64,000 nucleotides of DNA from JAUVPY01 sp034412795 (GTDB lineage: Bacteria > Chloroflexota > Anaerolineae > 4572-78 > NAK82), in contig DAOUMD010000217.1 of NCBI GenBank assembly GCA_034412795.1, forward strand, positions 13,501 through 77,500. The letters are read 5' to 3'. Below the pieces are notes generated by a model, which was not told where the DNA came from, ran no database searches, and saw only the letters and a list, made by a program, of their open reading frames with translations. Both the position numbers and the translations under genes were made by a program. This document shows positions 10,218-18,652 of the stretch, piece by piece (within the stretch, counting starts at the first letter, position 1; each line of letters begins with the position of its first letter).

Positions 10218-12377
10218 ATGAGAGTGTTTATTTTCCTCTCGATCATTATGACAACTTTGTGGCTGGCAGCCTGTCGACTCGAGCCGAGTATAGAGCCCTC
10301 CAAGGTAACAACTGCATGGCCGGAGGCCACAGACAGTGCTGACCTCGTCGGCAAACCGATCAAAGGTAGTGGTGATCCGCAGCCCAAGGCGACGCTTTCA
10401 GAGAATGAGAAGGCCTATCCTGAGTCGACTGCTGTCTTATGGGCCGCTGGGTTCCTGTGGACGGCCAACGAAAGTGGTTTGCTCACGCGGTGGGACGTGC
10501 AAACTCAGAACTACAAGCAGTACCGCTTGCCTGATGAGGCCGTCATTCGGGCTCTTACCAGCGATGGAGAGACGCTCTATGCTGGAACTGACGGGGGAGA
10601 TATCTGGCAACTTGCCGGTGATGGTCCGCCGACGCAGGTCAAAGACAGCGCGTCCGGCTGGGTCTCGGCGCTCGCCCTTGATGAAAGCCGTAATCTATGG
10701 TATGCAGACACCAACCACTTCGATCGGGAAGACGGGAAATACCAGACCGGACGCGGATTGGCCTTGCTTGAATCGGTCCAGCCTCCCGATTGGCGCCAAG
10801 GCGAAGAGATAAAATTTAATTTAGTCGATAATGGCTACGTCGATAGCGACCCTCTCCAACGCATAAGCGCCCTGGCTTTTGATAACGAGAGAGCCATCTT
10901 GTGGGTTGGGACACGCTTCGCAGGGCTGCTTGGCTATGACGTTCATGGGGAGACCTGGCAGCATCACAACACATTTAACGGCCATCTAGAGAACAACACG
11001 ATCCACGATCTCAAGATCGCCCCGGACGGCTCATTGTGGCTGGCAACCGCGTCCGGCGTTTCCACCACTCGCAAAGGAGTGTGGGAGAATCATCACTTGA
11101 TCGACGACCCGTTTGCCGGAGGTGCGCTTTCGCTGGCAATTTCCGGTAACAACACGGTATGGGTAGCAGGTGAGGGCTACATCGCCCACAAGACTCCAGG
11201 CGAGAGGTGGCAGGTTTACCACATCACAAACAACCCATTGCTTACAGATCGGGCCCGTTTCATCGTGCTGGACGACAGGGATCACCCGTGGTTCATTGGA
11301 CGCAGAGGGAAAATCCATTTTGATGGTGATGTCTGGACAGCCTATGATGCCGATGTGCGTCGTTTCGCCATGTTCACGCCAATGCTGCCACCCACAAAGA
11401 TAATCTCGCCGCCACTTAGCTTCCCCTCCCCTGCACAGGATTACGATGGCTGGCACCAAACGTGGCCCAGGCCAGAAGCTGACAACGGGCGGTGCATACA
11501 CTTTTTGCAGGCGCACCAGTTTGATGCTATTGAGGCGCAGCGCCAGGTCAACCGCATGAAGAGATTGGGGATGCGCTGGACCGTGGTCCACTACGCCGAC
11601 CACGAGCAGTTGGTGCGCACCGCGCCCATCTTCCAGGAGGCAGGTATCACCGTAATCTGGCGCCCCTTCGTTCGCCCATATGAAACCTATCCCAGTTGGA
11701 CCGAAGACGTGGAGTACCTGCGCTCACGAGGGCTTGCGCCATACTTCCAACTCTACAATGAGCCGAGTCTCGACCATGAGTGGGAGGACGCCGGGCCGGT
11801 TAACCAGGAGACATATGTGGGCAACTTGCTGGGCGCTGCCAGGGAGGTCTACGATGCGGGCGGATATGTTGGCTTGCAGTTCGTCAACCCCGATTGGCTG
11901 CGCCTGACGCTACAGGCGATGGAGACACGGGGGATGAATGACATATTTGATCGACTTTTTTTCATACCCCACCTGTACGGTCTGAATCACCCACCTGATT
12001 ACGACGAAGACATTAACAGCGTCCTGGGATTCAGAGAGTTCGTCAGGGTCTTTGAGGAAGAAATCGGTTTTGTGCCGGTTATGATCGCCGGGGAAGGGGG
12101 GTGGCGTCCCGGTGAGGCCCAAGATAATCGGTATCCGGCCGTCAGCGAACAACTTCACCGCGATTATCATCTGGCCGTATTCGATTGGTTTCAAACCGGC
12201 CGGCTTTCCGACGGACAAGCATTACCTGACTATTTCTTGGCCTTTTGTCCCTGGCTGATATCCGACCCACACGACCCGGCAGCCTGGTTCGATAGCGACA
12301 CCGGGGACAGAACCTCGACCATCCAGGCCGTGGAGGCGATGCCTTCATTCAAAAGGAAATTCTCGTGGGACAGATAA
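10218..12377 (+). CDS. Lipoprotein with beta-propeller and glycosidase-like TIM-barrel domains
   Basis: This 719-residue protein starts with a lipoprotein signal whose lipobox is LAAC (Cys19). Residues ~75-390 contain repeated blade motifs (VIRALTSDGETLYAGTDG; ISALAFDNERAILWVGT; IHDLKIAPDGSLWLATASG) typical of a sensor-type propeller. Residues ~410-700 resemble a clan GH-A barrel: YNEPSL places a candidate acid/base at Glu515 and AGEGGW a candidate nucleophile at Glu626. The function is inferred as a cell-surface carbohydrate hydrolase or binder. Its place in the middle of a cytoplasmic metal-cofactor operon, 4 bases after the DUF59 gene, is odd. Confidence 0.75.
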   Translation: MRVFIFLSIIMTTLWLAACRLEPSIEPSKVTTAWPEATDSADLVGKPIKGSGDPQPKATLSENEKAYPESTAVLWAAGFLWTANESGLLTRWDVQTQNYKQYRLPDEAVIRALTSDGETLYAGTDGGDIWQLAGDGPPTQVKDSASGWVSALALDESRNLWYADTNHFDREDGKYQTGRGLALLESVQPPDWRQGEEIKFNLVDNGYVDSDPLQRISALAFDNERAILWVGTRFAGLLGYDVHGETWQHHNTFNGHLENNTIHDLKIAPDGSLWLATASGVSTTRKGVWENHHLIDDPFAGGALSLAISGNNTVWVAGEGYIAHKTPGERWQVYHITNNPLLTDRARFIVLDDRDHPWFIGRRGKIHFDGDVWTAYDADVRRFAMFTPMLPPTKIISPPLSFPSPAQDYDGWHQTWPRPEADNGRCIHFLQAHQFDAIEAQRQVNRMKRLGMRWTVVHYADHEQLVRTAPIFQEAGITVIWRPFVRPYETYPSWTEDVEYLRSRGLAPYFQLYNEPSLDHEWEDAGPVNQETYVGNLLGAAREVYDAGGYVGLQFVNPDWLRLTLQAMETRGMNDIFDRLFFIPHLYGLNHPPDYDEDINSVLGFREFVRVFEEEIGFVPVMIAGEGGWRPGEAQDNRYPAVSEQLHRDYHLAVFDWFQTGRLSDGQALPDYFLAFCPWLISDPHDPAAWFDSDTGDRTSTIQAVEAMPSFKRKFSWDR

Positions 12378-12411
12378 TCTTGATCTTCACACAACGAGGA
12401 GTGCATTGCAC

Positions 12412-13242
12412 ATGAAGAAAATAACTTGCGTGGTAGACAACACAGTACAGCATGGGTCCCTCTATTGGGGGGAACACGGCGTAAGCTTTCGCATCGAAAC
12501 CGATCAAGGCTGCTTCCTATTCGACACAGGCCGCACCGAGTCGGTGTTATGGCACAACCTGGGTATGATGGGAGGCTGTCCACGAGATGCCAAAGCATTG
12601 GTCCTCAGCCACGCTCACATCGACCACACCGGGGCACTGGTCACTGTGTTGTCTCAAAAGCCCGGTTTACCGCTATACGCCAGCCCTGACCTCTTTCGAG
12701 CGCGCTTTACGTTGCAAGAAGGCAATTACAAACCGGTAGGGCTCCCCGTGACCCAACAGGAATTGAACCAATTGGCCGACCTGCGCCTTAGCGAAACCCC
12801 CACCGAGGTACTCCCTGGCGTGTGGACCAGCGGTGAAATCGCCGAGCGACCAGAGCCGGAGGGGCGCAGCAACCGCCACATGGTGCTCATAGATGGGGGC
12901 TGGCAGCCCGATCCCTATAAAGACGACATGTCATTGGTAATTGAAACACAAGAAGGATTGGTCGTGATCTGTGGCTGCTGTCACGCAGGGTTGTTAAACA
13001 CACTAGCCCACGTGCAGCGAGCCTTCCAGCGCCCCATCACCACCATCCTGGGCGGCACCCACCTGGTAGAAGCAGACGAGGCACATCTGAAACGCGTTAT
13101 CACGATTCTGCGCGACACCTATGACACGCCACGCCTTTATCTCAACCACTGTACGGGTGACCGGGCGTACGTTGCCCTGGCGAGTGCCTTTGGCGATCAA
13201 GTCAATCCCTGTCCGGTGGGAACAACGCTGACCATTGAATGA
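12412..13242 (+). CDS. Metallo-beta-lactamase-fold hydrolase
   Basis: This 276-residue protein has the zinc-binding signature SHAHIDHTG (HxHxDH) and later histidines in CCHAGLLNTL, LGGTHLV and LNHCTGD. The overall pattern fits the COG1237-type branch of the fold (related to archaeal dihydropterin-type enzymes), often found beside NifX-like and MinD-like genes. ATG 12412 is preferred over an in-frame TTG six bases earlier because GAGGAG lies at normal distance. It is probably the last gene of the PadR-led cluster. Confidence 0.85.
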   Translation: MKKITCVVDNTVQHGSLYWGEHGVSFRIETDQGCFLFDTGRTESVLWHNLGMMGGCPRDAKALVLSHAHIDHTGALVTVLSQKPGLPLYASPDLFRARFTLQEGNYKPVGLPVTQQELNQLADLRLSETPTEVLPGVWTSGEIAERPEPEGRSNRHMVLIDGGWQPDPYKDDMSLVIETQEGLVVICGCCHAGLLNTLAHVQRAFQRPITTILGGTHLVEADEAHLKRVITILRDTYDTPRLYLNHCTGDRAYVALASAFGDQVNPCPVGTTLTIE

Positions 13243-13247
13243 ATGTT

Positions 13248-13339
13248 GGGGTGCGTCCCAAATTTCGGGAGCACAGGGGGGAGCGGGGGGATACCCCCCG
13301 AAATCCCCCCCGTCTGTCCTAAAATCTGGGACAGACCCC
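13248..13339. repeat. Small palindromic element between the hydrolase and osmC genes
   Basis: The ends GGGGTGCGTCCCA (from 13248) and TGGGACAGACCCC (to 13339) are imperfect inverted repeats, and the middle holds G- and C-runs that pair with each other. It has the look of a small non-coding mobile element or a GC-rich transcription barrier. Confidence 0.5.
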
Positions 13340-13354
13340 GAGTGTTGTGAACAT

Positions 13355-13397
13355 TTGCACAATACTCAATTCGGGTGTATAATAGGTGTATATACAC
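13355..13397 (+). promoter_or_regulatory. osmC promoter with palindrome at the transcription start
   Basis: TTGCAC (13355-13360) and TATAAT (13378-13383) are 17 bp apart. The perfect 12-bp palindrome GTGTATATACAC (13386-13397) lies at the expected start point, a plausible repressor site. The regulator is not identifiable. Confidence 0.6.
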
Positions 13398-13456
13398 TCA
13401 CAACATACTTTACATTCGATGGCAAAAACAACTATATTCATAAAAAGGTGGTAACA

Positions 13457-13867
13457 ATGGGTAAAGTAACAACATACTACAAAGGTGACATGCTCTTTGA
13501 GAGCAAGCTGGGCAACCACAGCGTCCTGATTGACGTACCGGCCGGCATGGGCGGCAGCGATCGAGGTCCAACACCGCCCGAACTCTTCATTGCCTCGCTG
13601 GGATCTTGTGTTGGAGCTTTCGTGGCCAACTACTGTGGTAAATCGGGCGTCGACACCAAGGACATGACCGTAGACGTCACATTTGACAAAGTAGAAGATC
13701 CCACCCGGCTGGTCAATCTGAAGATCGAAGTCAATTTGCCCAACGGCGACTGCGAGAAACGGCAGAAAGCTATCTTGCGCGTCGCCGAGCACTGTCCGGT
13801 CCACGAGACGATTGCAACTCTGGAAGGTATCGAAATCAATATAAACGGCCAGAAGGAGGCAGCCTGA
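13457..13867 (+). CDS. OsmC-family protein
   Basis: This 136-residue protein belongs to the OsmC/Ohr superfamily of thiol-dependent peroxide-related proteins. The two conserved cysteines are in LGSCVGAFVANYC and AEHCPVHETI, the latter being the diagnostic C-terminal block. ATG 13457 follows AAAAGGTGG. It has its own promoter and a hairpin after it, so it is transcribed alone. Its surroundings (ferritin, VKOR, Fe-S ATPases) suggest a redox-stress group. Whether it reduces organic peroxides cannot be told from sequence alone. Confidence 0.88.
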   Translation: MGKVTTYYKGDMLFESKLGNHSVLIDVPAGMGGSDRGPTPPELFIASLGSCVGAFVANYCGKSGVDTKDMTVDVTFDKVEDPTRLVNLKIEVNLPNGDCEKRQKAILRVAEHCPVHETIATLEGIEININGQKEAA

Positions 13868-13882
13868 ACATAGGCTAAACTG

Positions 13883-13932
13883 AGGGGTATGCACGCTTCG
13901 ATTTCCTACAAGTCTCCGGCGTGCATACCCCT
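13883..13932 (+). terminator. Hairpin after osmC
   Basis: Perfect 14-bp arms AGGGGTATGCACGC (13883-13896) and its complement (13919-13932) enclose a 22-base loop. Only a short T-rich run follows, so it may be a weak terminator or an mRNA 3' stabiliser. Confidence 0.5.
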
Positions 13933-13971
13933 TGTTTGGATAGATGTTGTCATCTGACCAGGGGTCTATCC

Positions 13972-15171
13972 ATGAGAAAGCTGATCTGGAAATCCATAAT
14001 TCTGCTGATCATTACCTGGCTGGTGATCCCGTCCGCGGCAACTGCCCAGACACGTGGAGACCCGGTGGTACGGGCTGTACTTTTCTACCGCCCCACTTGC
14101 TCGCACTGCCACATGGTCATTAGCGAAGTGCTACTCCCTATGGTGGAGGACTATGGCACCGATCAGCTCCAGATCATTGGGTTTGACATCAGTCAGCCAG
14201 ACGGGGGGCAGATCTTTCAGGCAGCCATCGAGCGATATGAAATCCCACCCGAGCGGCAAGCTGTACCAACACTGATAGTCGGCGATGTGATACTCCTGGG
14301 TAGCATTGAGATCCCCGAAATGTTCCCCGACCTGGTCGAGAAGGGATTGGAGGAGGGCGGCATCGACTGGCCTGACATCCCTGGTTTGGAGCAGACAATC
14401 CCCCCTGAGTACCAGGAGGAAGCCACTCCAGCCACCGAGCCTCAACCGGCAGAAACGCCGACTGCGCCCCCTACGACTGTGCCGACAGCTACGCAGGCGC
14501 CGCCCCCTAGCGCTACCCTCCTTCCCACCCAACCCCCAACTTCCGCTGTCGAATCTACCCCACTTGCTCTGTCTCTCAGTGAAGGAGAAATCCCACAGGC
14601 CGAGGCAGATCCGGTGGGATTCACCCTGGCCGGTGTCGTACTGTTAAGCATGGTTGTTGCCATGGCGTACGCTGCCTGGCGTCTGATAACTGCCTGGCCA
14701 CGTGTATTAGAGCTTGATCGGAATCCCTCCAACATTGCCCAAACCTGGGCGATTCCCATCCTGGCCCTGTTGGGACTGGGCGTAGCTGCCTATCTGGCCT
14801 ACGTGGAAATCACTCACGTTGAGGCCGTCTGCGGACCTGTGGGCGAGTGTAATATCGTCCAATCCAGCCCTTACGCCCGCATCCTGGGCATCCCCATCGC
14901 TGTGCTGGGGTTGCTGAACTACTTAGCCATTGTCGTACTATGGACAGGACAAAAGCTTCTTGACAGCCGGTGGGCTAACCTGTCAGCCCTGGGATTACTG
15001 GCACTGGCCCTGTTCGGCACATTCTTTTCCATATATCTGACCTGTCTGGAACTCTTCGCCATCCACGCCATATGTGCCTGGTGTCTCAGTTCGGCAGTGA
15101 TCACCACGCTACTGATGTTGCTTAGTGCAATTCCTATCACAAGCCAGGCGTCTCCCAAACTTCAGGCATAA
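13972..15171 (+). CDS. Thioredoxin-like/VKOR fusion, oxidative-folding membrane protein
   Basis: This 399-residue protein begins with a signal or anchor segment (cut likely after ATA). A thioredoxin-like domain follows with the redox motif CSHC at Cys43-Cys46 and the cis-proline segment QAVPTLIVGD. A Pro/Thr-rich linker (about 155-215) leads to a VKOR domain with several membrane helices, the loop pair CGPVGECNIVQSSPYARILGIP and the active CAWC motif. It should oxidise thioredoxin-like partners outside the membrane and pass electrons to quinone. I chose ATG 13972. The domain order, thioredoxin first, is the reverse of the well-known cyanobacterial VKOR-Trx protein. Confidence 0.87.
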   Translation: MRKLIWKSIILLIITWLVIPSAATAQTRGDPVVRAVLFYRPTCSHCHMVISEVLLPMVEDYGTDQLQIIGFDISQPDGGQIFQAAIERYEIPPERQAVPTLIVGDVILLGSIEIPEMFPDLVEKGLEEGGIDWPDIPGLEQTIPPEYQEEATPATEPQPAETPTAPPTTVPTATQAPPPSATLLPTQPPTSAVESTPLALSLSEGEIPQAEADPVGFTLAGVVLLSMVVAMAYAAWRLITAWPRVLELDRNPSNIAQTWAIPILALLGLGVAAYLAYVEITHVEAVCGPVGECNIVQSSPYARILGIPIAVLGLLNYLAIVVLWTGQKLLDSRWANLSALGLLALALFGTFFSIYLTCLELFAIHAICAWCLSSAVITTLLMLLSAIPITSQASPKLQA

Positions 15172-15193
15172 GACCCCCACAAGCCAAAGAAAG

Positions 15194-15222
15194 TTGACAA
15201 GCTAAGACATCTTTGCTATTCT
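15194..15222 (+). promoter_or_regulatory. Ferritin gene promoter
   Basis: TTGACA (15194-15199), 17 bp, TATTCT (15217-15222). It lies 60 bases before the ferritin start codon. No obvious Fur-like palindrome overlaps it. Confidence 0.7.
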
Positions 15223-15282
15223 AGTGTGTAGCGAATTAGACCAAGCAGACCCTTTTATTCATCGAACAAAGGAGAAACTACA

Positions 15283-15774
15283 ATGTTAAGCAAAACACTG
15301 GAAGCGGCCATCAACGAACAGATCAAGAACGAACTCTATTCAGCCTATCTGTATCTTTCGATGTCGGCCTACCTGGAAGCCAACAACATGCCAGGTTCGG
15401 CACGTTGGATGCGTCTCCAGAGCGAAGAGGAAACGTCGCACGCGATGAAGCTCTTTGACTACATGAACGACCGGGGTAATCGCGTGGTGCTCCAGGCCAT
15501 TGATCAGCCACCATCGGAGTTCGCGTCGGTACTCGATATCTTCGAGAAGGCGTTGGAACACGAACAAAAGGTAACGGGCATGATCAACCGCATTTATGAA
15601 CTCGCGGTCAAAGAGAATGATTACCCCACCCAAGTGGAGCTACAATGGTTCATCACCGAACAGGTCGAAGAGGAAAAGAGCGCCGGTGACATCGTGGAGC
15701 AACTGAAGATTGTCGGCGAGCACGGCCCGTCCCTGATTATGCTCGACAGGGCATTGGGCGCAAGACAAGACTGA
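15283..15774 (+). CDS. ftnA: Ferritin (non-haem, FtnA type)
   Basis: This 163-residue four-helix protein stores iron as a ferric mineral inside a 24-mer shell. Ferroxidase-centre residues are visible: Glu in NELYSAYLYLSMSAY, ExxH in SEEETSHAMKLFDYMNDRG, and the later QWFITEQVEEEKSAGDIV with conserved Glu and Gln. It lacks haem-ligating Met of bacterioferritin at the expected place as far as I can tell. ATG 15283 follows AAAGGAGA. It has its own promoter and a clear terminator, so it is monocistronic. Confidence 0.95.
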   Translation: MLSKTLEAAINEQIKNELYSAYLYLSMSAYLEANNMPGSARWMRLQSEEETSHAMKLFDYMNDRGNRVVLQAIDQPPSEFASVLDIFEKALEHEQKVTGMINRIYELAVKENDYPTQVELQWFITEQVEEEKSAGDIVEQLKIVGEHGPSLIMLDRALGARQD

Positions 15775-15784
15775 TCGCAACATC

Positions 15785-15876
15785 GTATCTTCTCAAAATG
15801 TAGAGGCGAACCCTTGTGGCCGCCCTGTTGGGCAGGCACAAGGCACTGGCCCTACCCCGAATTATTGAGAAGATAC
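15785..15876. repeat. ~90-bp palindromic element, family R1 copy 1
   Basis: The element begins with GTATCTTCTCAA (15785-15796) and ends with its exact complement (15865-15876). The interior contains GC-rich stems. Its reverse complement aligns along its full length with the element at 59973-60063, and partly with 62506 onward. No coding capacity is seen. Confidence 0.85.
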
Positions 15877-15893
15877 GCAGCATCTTTACGACG

Positions 15894-15928
15894 CAGAGGC
15901 GAGGCAGAGACCTCGCCTCTGTTATTTT
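15894..15928 (+). terminator. Ferritin gene terminator
   Basis: Eleven-base arms (15894-15904 and 15911-15921) around a six-base loop, followed by TTATTTTAT: a good intrinsic terminator. It lies beyond repeat R1, 120 bases after the ferritin stop. Confidence 0.8.
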
Positions 15929-15950
15929 ATGATGTTCTCAGCAGGTGTAC

Positions 15951-15979
15951 TTGACAAACGCGAAAAAGGCTATTATAAT
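15951..15979 (+). promoter_or_regulatory. Consensus promoter for the ABC exporter operon
   Basis: TTGACA (15951-15956), 17 bp, TATAAT (15974-15979): a perfect housekeeping promoter. The first gene starts 240 bases further on. The AT-rich leader from about 15990 to 16060 has no obvious ORF or ribosome site. Confidence 0.8.
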
Positions 15980-16218
15980 ACACTTGATATTTAGTCTGCC
16001 CTAAATATTTGTTTTGGATACACAAAATATCTTTGTTGAAAAGTAGCCATAAATACAGCTTTTGTCGTAGAGGACCATACGCTCAGCGTGGAAAAACATC
16101 ATCCAAAAGGTGGTTCTTTTTGCACAAGACAACTCCGCTTTTCATCGGATGACAACCGGGAACTCCTATGCTATACTGGAGACCGGAGGATCTGGTAGGT
16201 TAATACAGGACACCCACC

Positions 16219-18450
16219 ATGGTTTTTCGCAATCTTTGGCGTCGCAAGGCGCGCAGTCTATTGACGATGTTTGGCATCGGCATCGGCGTGGCGGCCGTCA
16301 TCGCCCTGGGTGCTATGGCCGAGGGCCTCGCGGACGGCTATGCCGCTTTCGCCGGGGGCAGCGGTGCCGATTTGTTGGTGACCAAGTCCGATGCCGGCGA
16401 CCTGACGTTGAGCACGGTGGACGAGATGGTCGGGGAGCGCATTGCCCAGTTGGCCGACGTGCACAACGTATCGGGCGTGATCTTTAATATGGTCCAGTTG
16501 GAGAAGATCCCCTACTTTATCGTCGGTGGCTATGACCCGGACGAGGTGGCCATCCAACATTTCAAAATCGTTGACGGCCAACCCCTGTCGCGCGACAAGG
16601 AGATCATCCTGGGTCGCCAGGCGGCCGATAATTTGAAGAAATCGGTAGGCGACACCATCAGGCTATACGAGACCCCCTTCCGGATCGTCGGCATCTACGA
16701 AACAGGGCAGAGTTTTGAAGATGGGGGAGGCGTCATTTCACTGAGCGACGCCCAGGCGATCTTCAAAAAGCCGCGCCAGGTGACGTTCTTCGAAGTGCAG
16801 TTGCATGATCTTAGCCGGTTGGATGCTGTAAAGACGCGTATCGAGCAGCTTTTTGACGACCTATCGGTATCCGAGGCGTCTGATGTGGCCGACGAGCAGG
16901 TGACCGTTCAATCCATGCGCGCTATGGCCTGGGGCATAGGTCTGATCGCCGTCCTCATCGGAGGCCTGGGCATGATGAACACCATGGTAATGTCCGTCTT
17001 CGAACAGACCCGAGAGATTGGCGTGTTGAGGGCCGTCGGCTGGCGTAAGGGCCGCGTGCTGCGTCTGATCATGAACCAATCGCTGGTGTTAAGCGCATTG
17101 GGCGGGCTGCTGGGTATCGGGATCGGATTGGGACTGGTGTGGCTGATAAATCGCACGCCGGCCATTTCCAGCTACGCGCCGGGTGTCGTCAAACCCCCAT
17201 TGTTGATCCAGGGAATGGTGGTAGCATTAGTACTGGGAACAGTAGGCGGCCTGTACCCCGCCTGGCGTGCGGCCGGTCTCAGTCCCATCGAGGCGCTGCG
17301 CTACGACAGCGGCGCCGGCGATGGGAACGAGCCATCCTGGGCGCGTATGTTCGGGATGACCTTCCGCAACCTGCTGCGCCGCCGCGCGCGCAGCCTGTTG
17401 ACGATGGGCGGCATCGCCATCGGCGTGGGATTGATCGTGGCGCTGGGTGCCATCACCGAAGGAGTGATACAGGACTTCACCGCCCTGGCCGCGCAAGGAG
17501 GCGCGGAACTGGTCGCCATGCAGGCTAACGTGGCCGATATGGGTTATTCGGTGATTGAGGAACGGATAGGGTACGCCATCGAAGCTATGCCGGAGGTAGA
17601 GGACGTATCGGGCGTTGTATGGGGGTTCTCCAGCGGACAAGGAGCGCCATTCCTGATGGTGTTTGGCATGGATCCCAACGGACATGCGATCCAGCATTTC
17701 CACGTTATTGAAGGAGAGCGGATTCGAGGACGCGGCGAGATTATGCTGGGTAAGGCGGCTGCCGACACGCTGGAAAAGCAAGTGGGCGACGTGCTTAAAC
17801 TGCCGGCAGGGATATACCGTGTCACCGGCATCTACGAAACGGGTGTCGGCTATGAAGAAGGGGGCGGCGTGATGGCCCTGCCCGACGCCCAGGCTGCCTT
17901 TGAAAAACCGCGCCAGGTGAGCATGTTACAGATCAAAGTACACGACCCAACTCAAGTCGAGTCGGTACGCGCGCGGATAGAAAATCGGTTTGGCGACGAC
18001 GTGTCGGTTTCGACGACGGCCAAGTTTGTAGAGGATAGCTCCGATATTCAGAATACCAAAGCTATGTTAGGGGCTATTTTCGCGCTGGCCATCCTGGTGG
18101 GCGGGGTGGTGGTGACCAACACCATGGTGATGGCCGTCATGGAACGCACGCGTGAGATTGGCACGCTGCGCGCCGTCGGCTGGCGCCAGGCGCGAGTGCT
18201 TTGGATGATTCTCAGCGAGTCCCTCTTGCTGGCGTTGATAGCATCTGGATTGGGGATCCTGGTGGGGATCGGCCTTAGCGCAGCACTGGGAACTATCCCC
18301 GGCTTCGGCGATCTTATCTCTGCAGCCTACACGCCACAGATTTTTTTGCAAGCCATCGTCGTCTCGCTCTTCCTGGGCGCCACCGGGGGATTGTATCCCG
18401 CCTGGCACGCCAGCCGCCTGCGCCCGGTGGAGGCATTACGTTATGAATAA
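16219..18450 (+). CDS. MacB/FtsX-type ABC permease, tandem fusion of two units
   Basis: The 743-residue protein consists of two homologous halves. Each half starts with an RNLxRRxARSLLTMxGIxIGVxxxVALGA block (near residues 3 and 380), continues into a periplasmic MacB-PCD-like domain, and ends with an FtsX three-helix region containing the conserved REIGxLRAVGW motif. Most relatives encode one such unit and dimerise; here both are fused, so the channel could form from one polypeptide. With the fusion protein and ATPase that follow it forms an exporter (lipoprotein, peptide or macrolide type; substrate unknown). Confidence 0.9.
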   Translation: MVFRNLWRRKARSLLTMFGIGIGVAAVIALGAMAEGLADGYAAFAGGSGADLLVTKSDAGDLTLSTVDEMVGERIAQLADVHNVSGVIFNMVQLEKIPYFIVGGYDPDEVAIQHFKIVDGQPLSRDKEIILGRQAADNLKKSVGDTIRLYETPFRIVGIYETGQSFEDGGGVISLSDAQAIFKKPRQVTFFEVQLHDLSRLDAVKTRIEQLFDDLSVSEASDVADEQVTVQSMRAMAWGIGLIAVLIGGLGMMNTMVMSVFEQTREIGVLRAVGWRKGRVLRLIMNQSLVLSALGGLLGIGIGLGLVWLINRTPAISSYAPGVVKPPLLIQGMVVALVLGTVGGLYPAWRAAGLSPIEALRYDSGAGDGNEPSWARMFGMTFRNLLRRRARSLLTMGGIAIGVGLIVALGAITEGVIQDFTALAAQGGAELVAMQANVADMGYSVIEERIGYAIEAMPEVEDVSGVVWGFSSGQGAPFLMVFGMDPNGHAIQHFHVIEGERIRGRGEIMLGKAAADTLEKQVGDVLKLPAGIYRVTGIYETGVGYEEGGGVMALPDAQAAFEKPRQVSMLQIKVHDPTQVESVRARIENRFGDDVSVSTTAKFVEDSSDIQNTKAMLGAIFALAILVGGVVVTNTMVMAVMERTREIGTLRAVGWRQARVLWMILSESLLLALIASGLGILVGIGLSAALGTIPGFGDLISAAYTPQIFLQAIVVSLFLGATGGLYPAWHASRLRPVEALRYE

Positions 18451-18485
18451 TATGCAGTACGTCAAGGATGGTTCAGAAATAGGGT

Positions 18486-18560
18486 AACACTTTCTCAGCC
18501 GGACGAATGACGAACGACGAAGAGATCTGGGCCAATAATTGGTCCTTCGTCTTTCGTCCT
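18486..18560. repeat. Heptamer repeats and inverted repeat inside the exporter operon
   Basis: Three 7-bp units related to CGAATGA/CGAACGA lie at about 18486-18506 and reappear inverted (CTTTCGT, CTTCGTC) at about 18542-18560, around GGCCAATAATTGGTCC. The hairpin separates the permease gene from the membrane fusion protein gene. The same heptamer occurs at 24130-24206. Confidence 0.55.
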
Positions 18561-18652
18561 TCGTCTGCAATTGTTACCTAATTTCAGGGACATCTGAACC
18601 ATGCCGTACGTCATTACGAAATACGCAGTATGAACTGCCAGGAGATCCTGCA

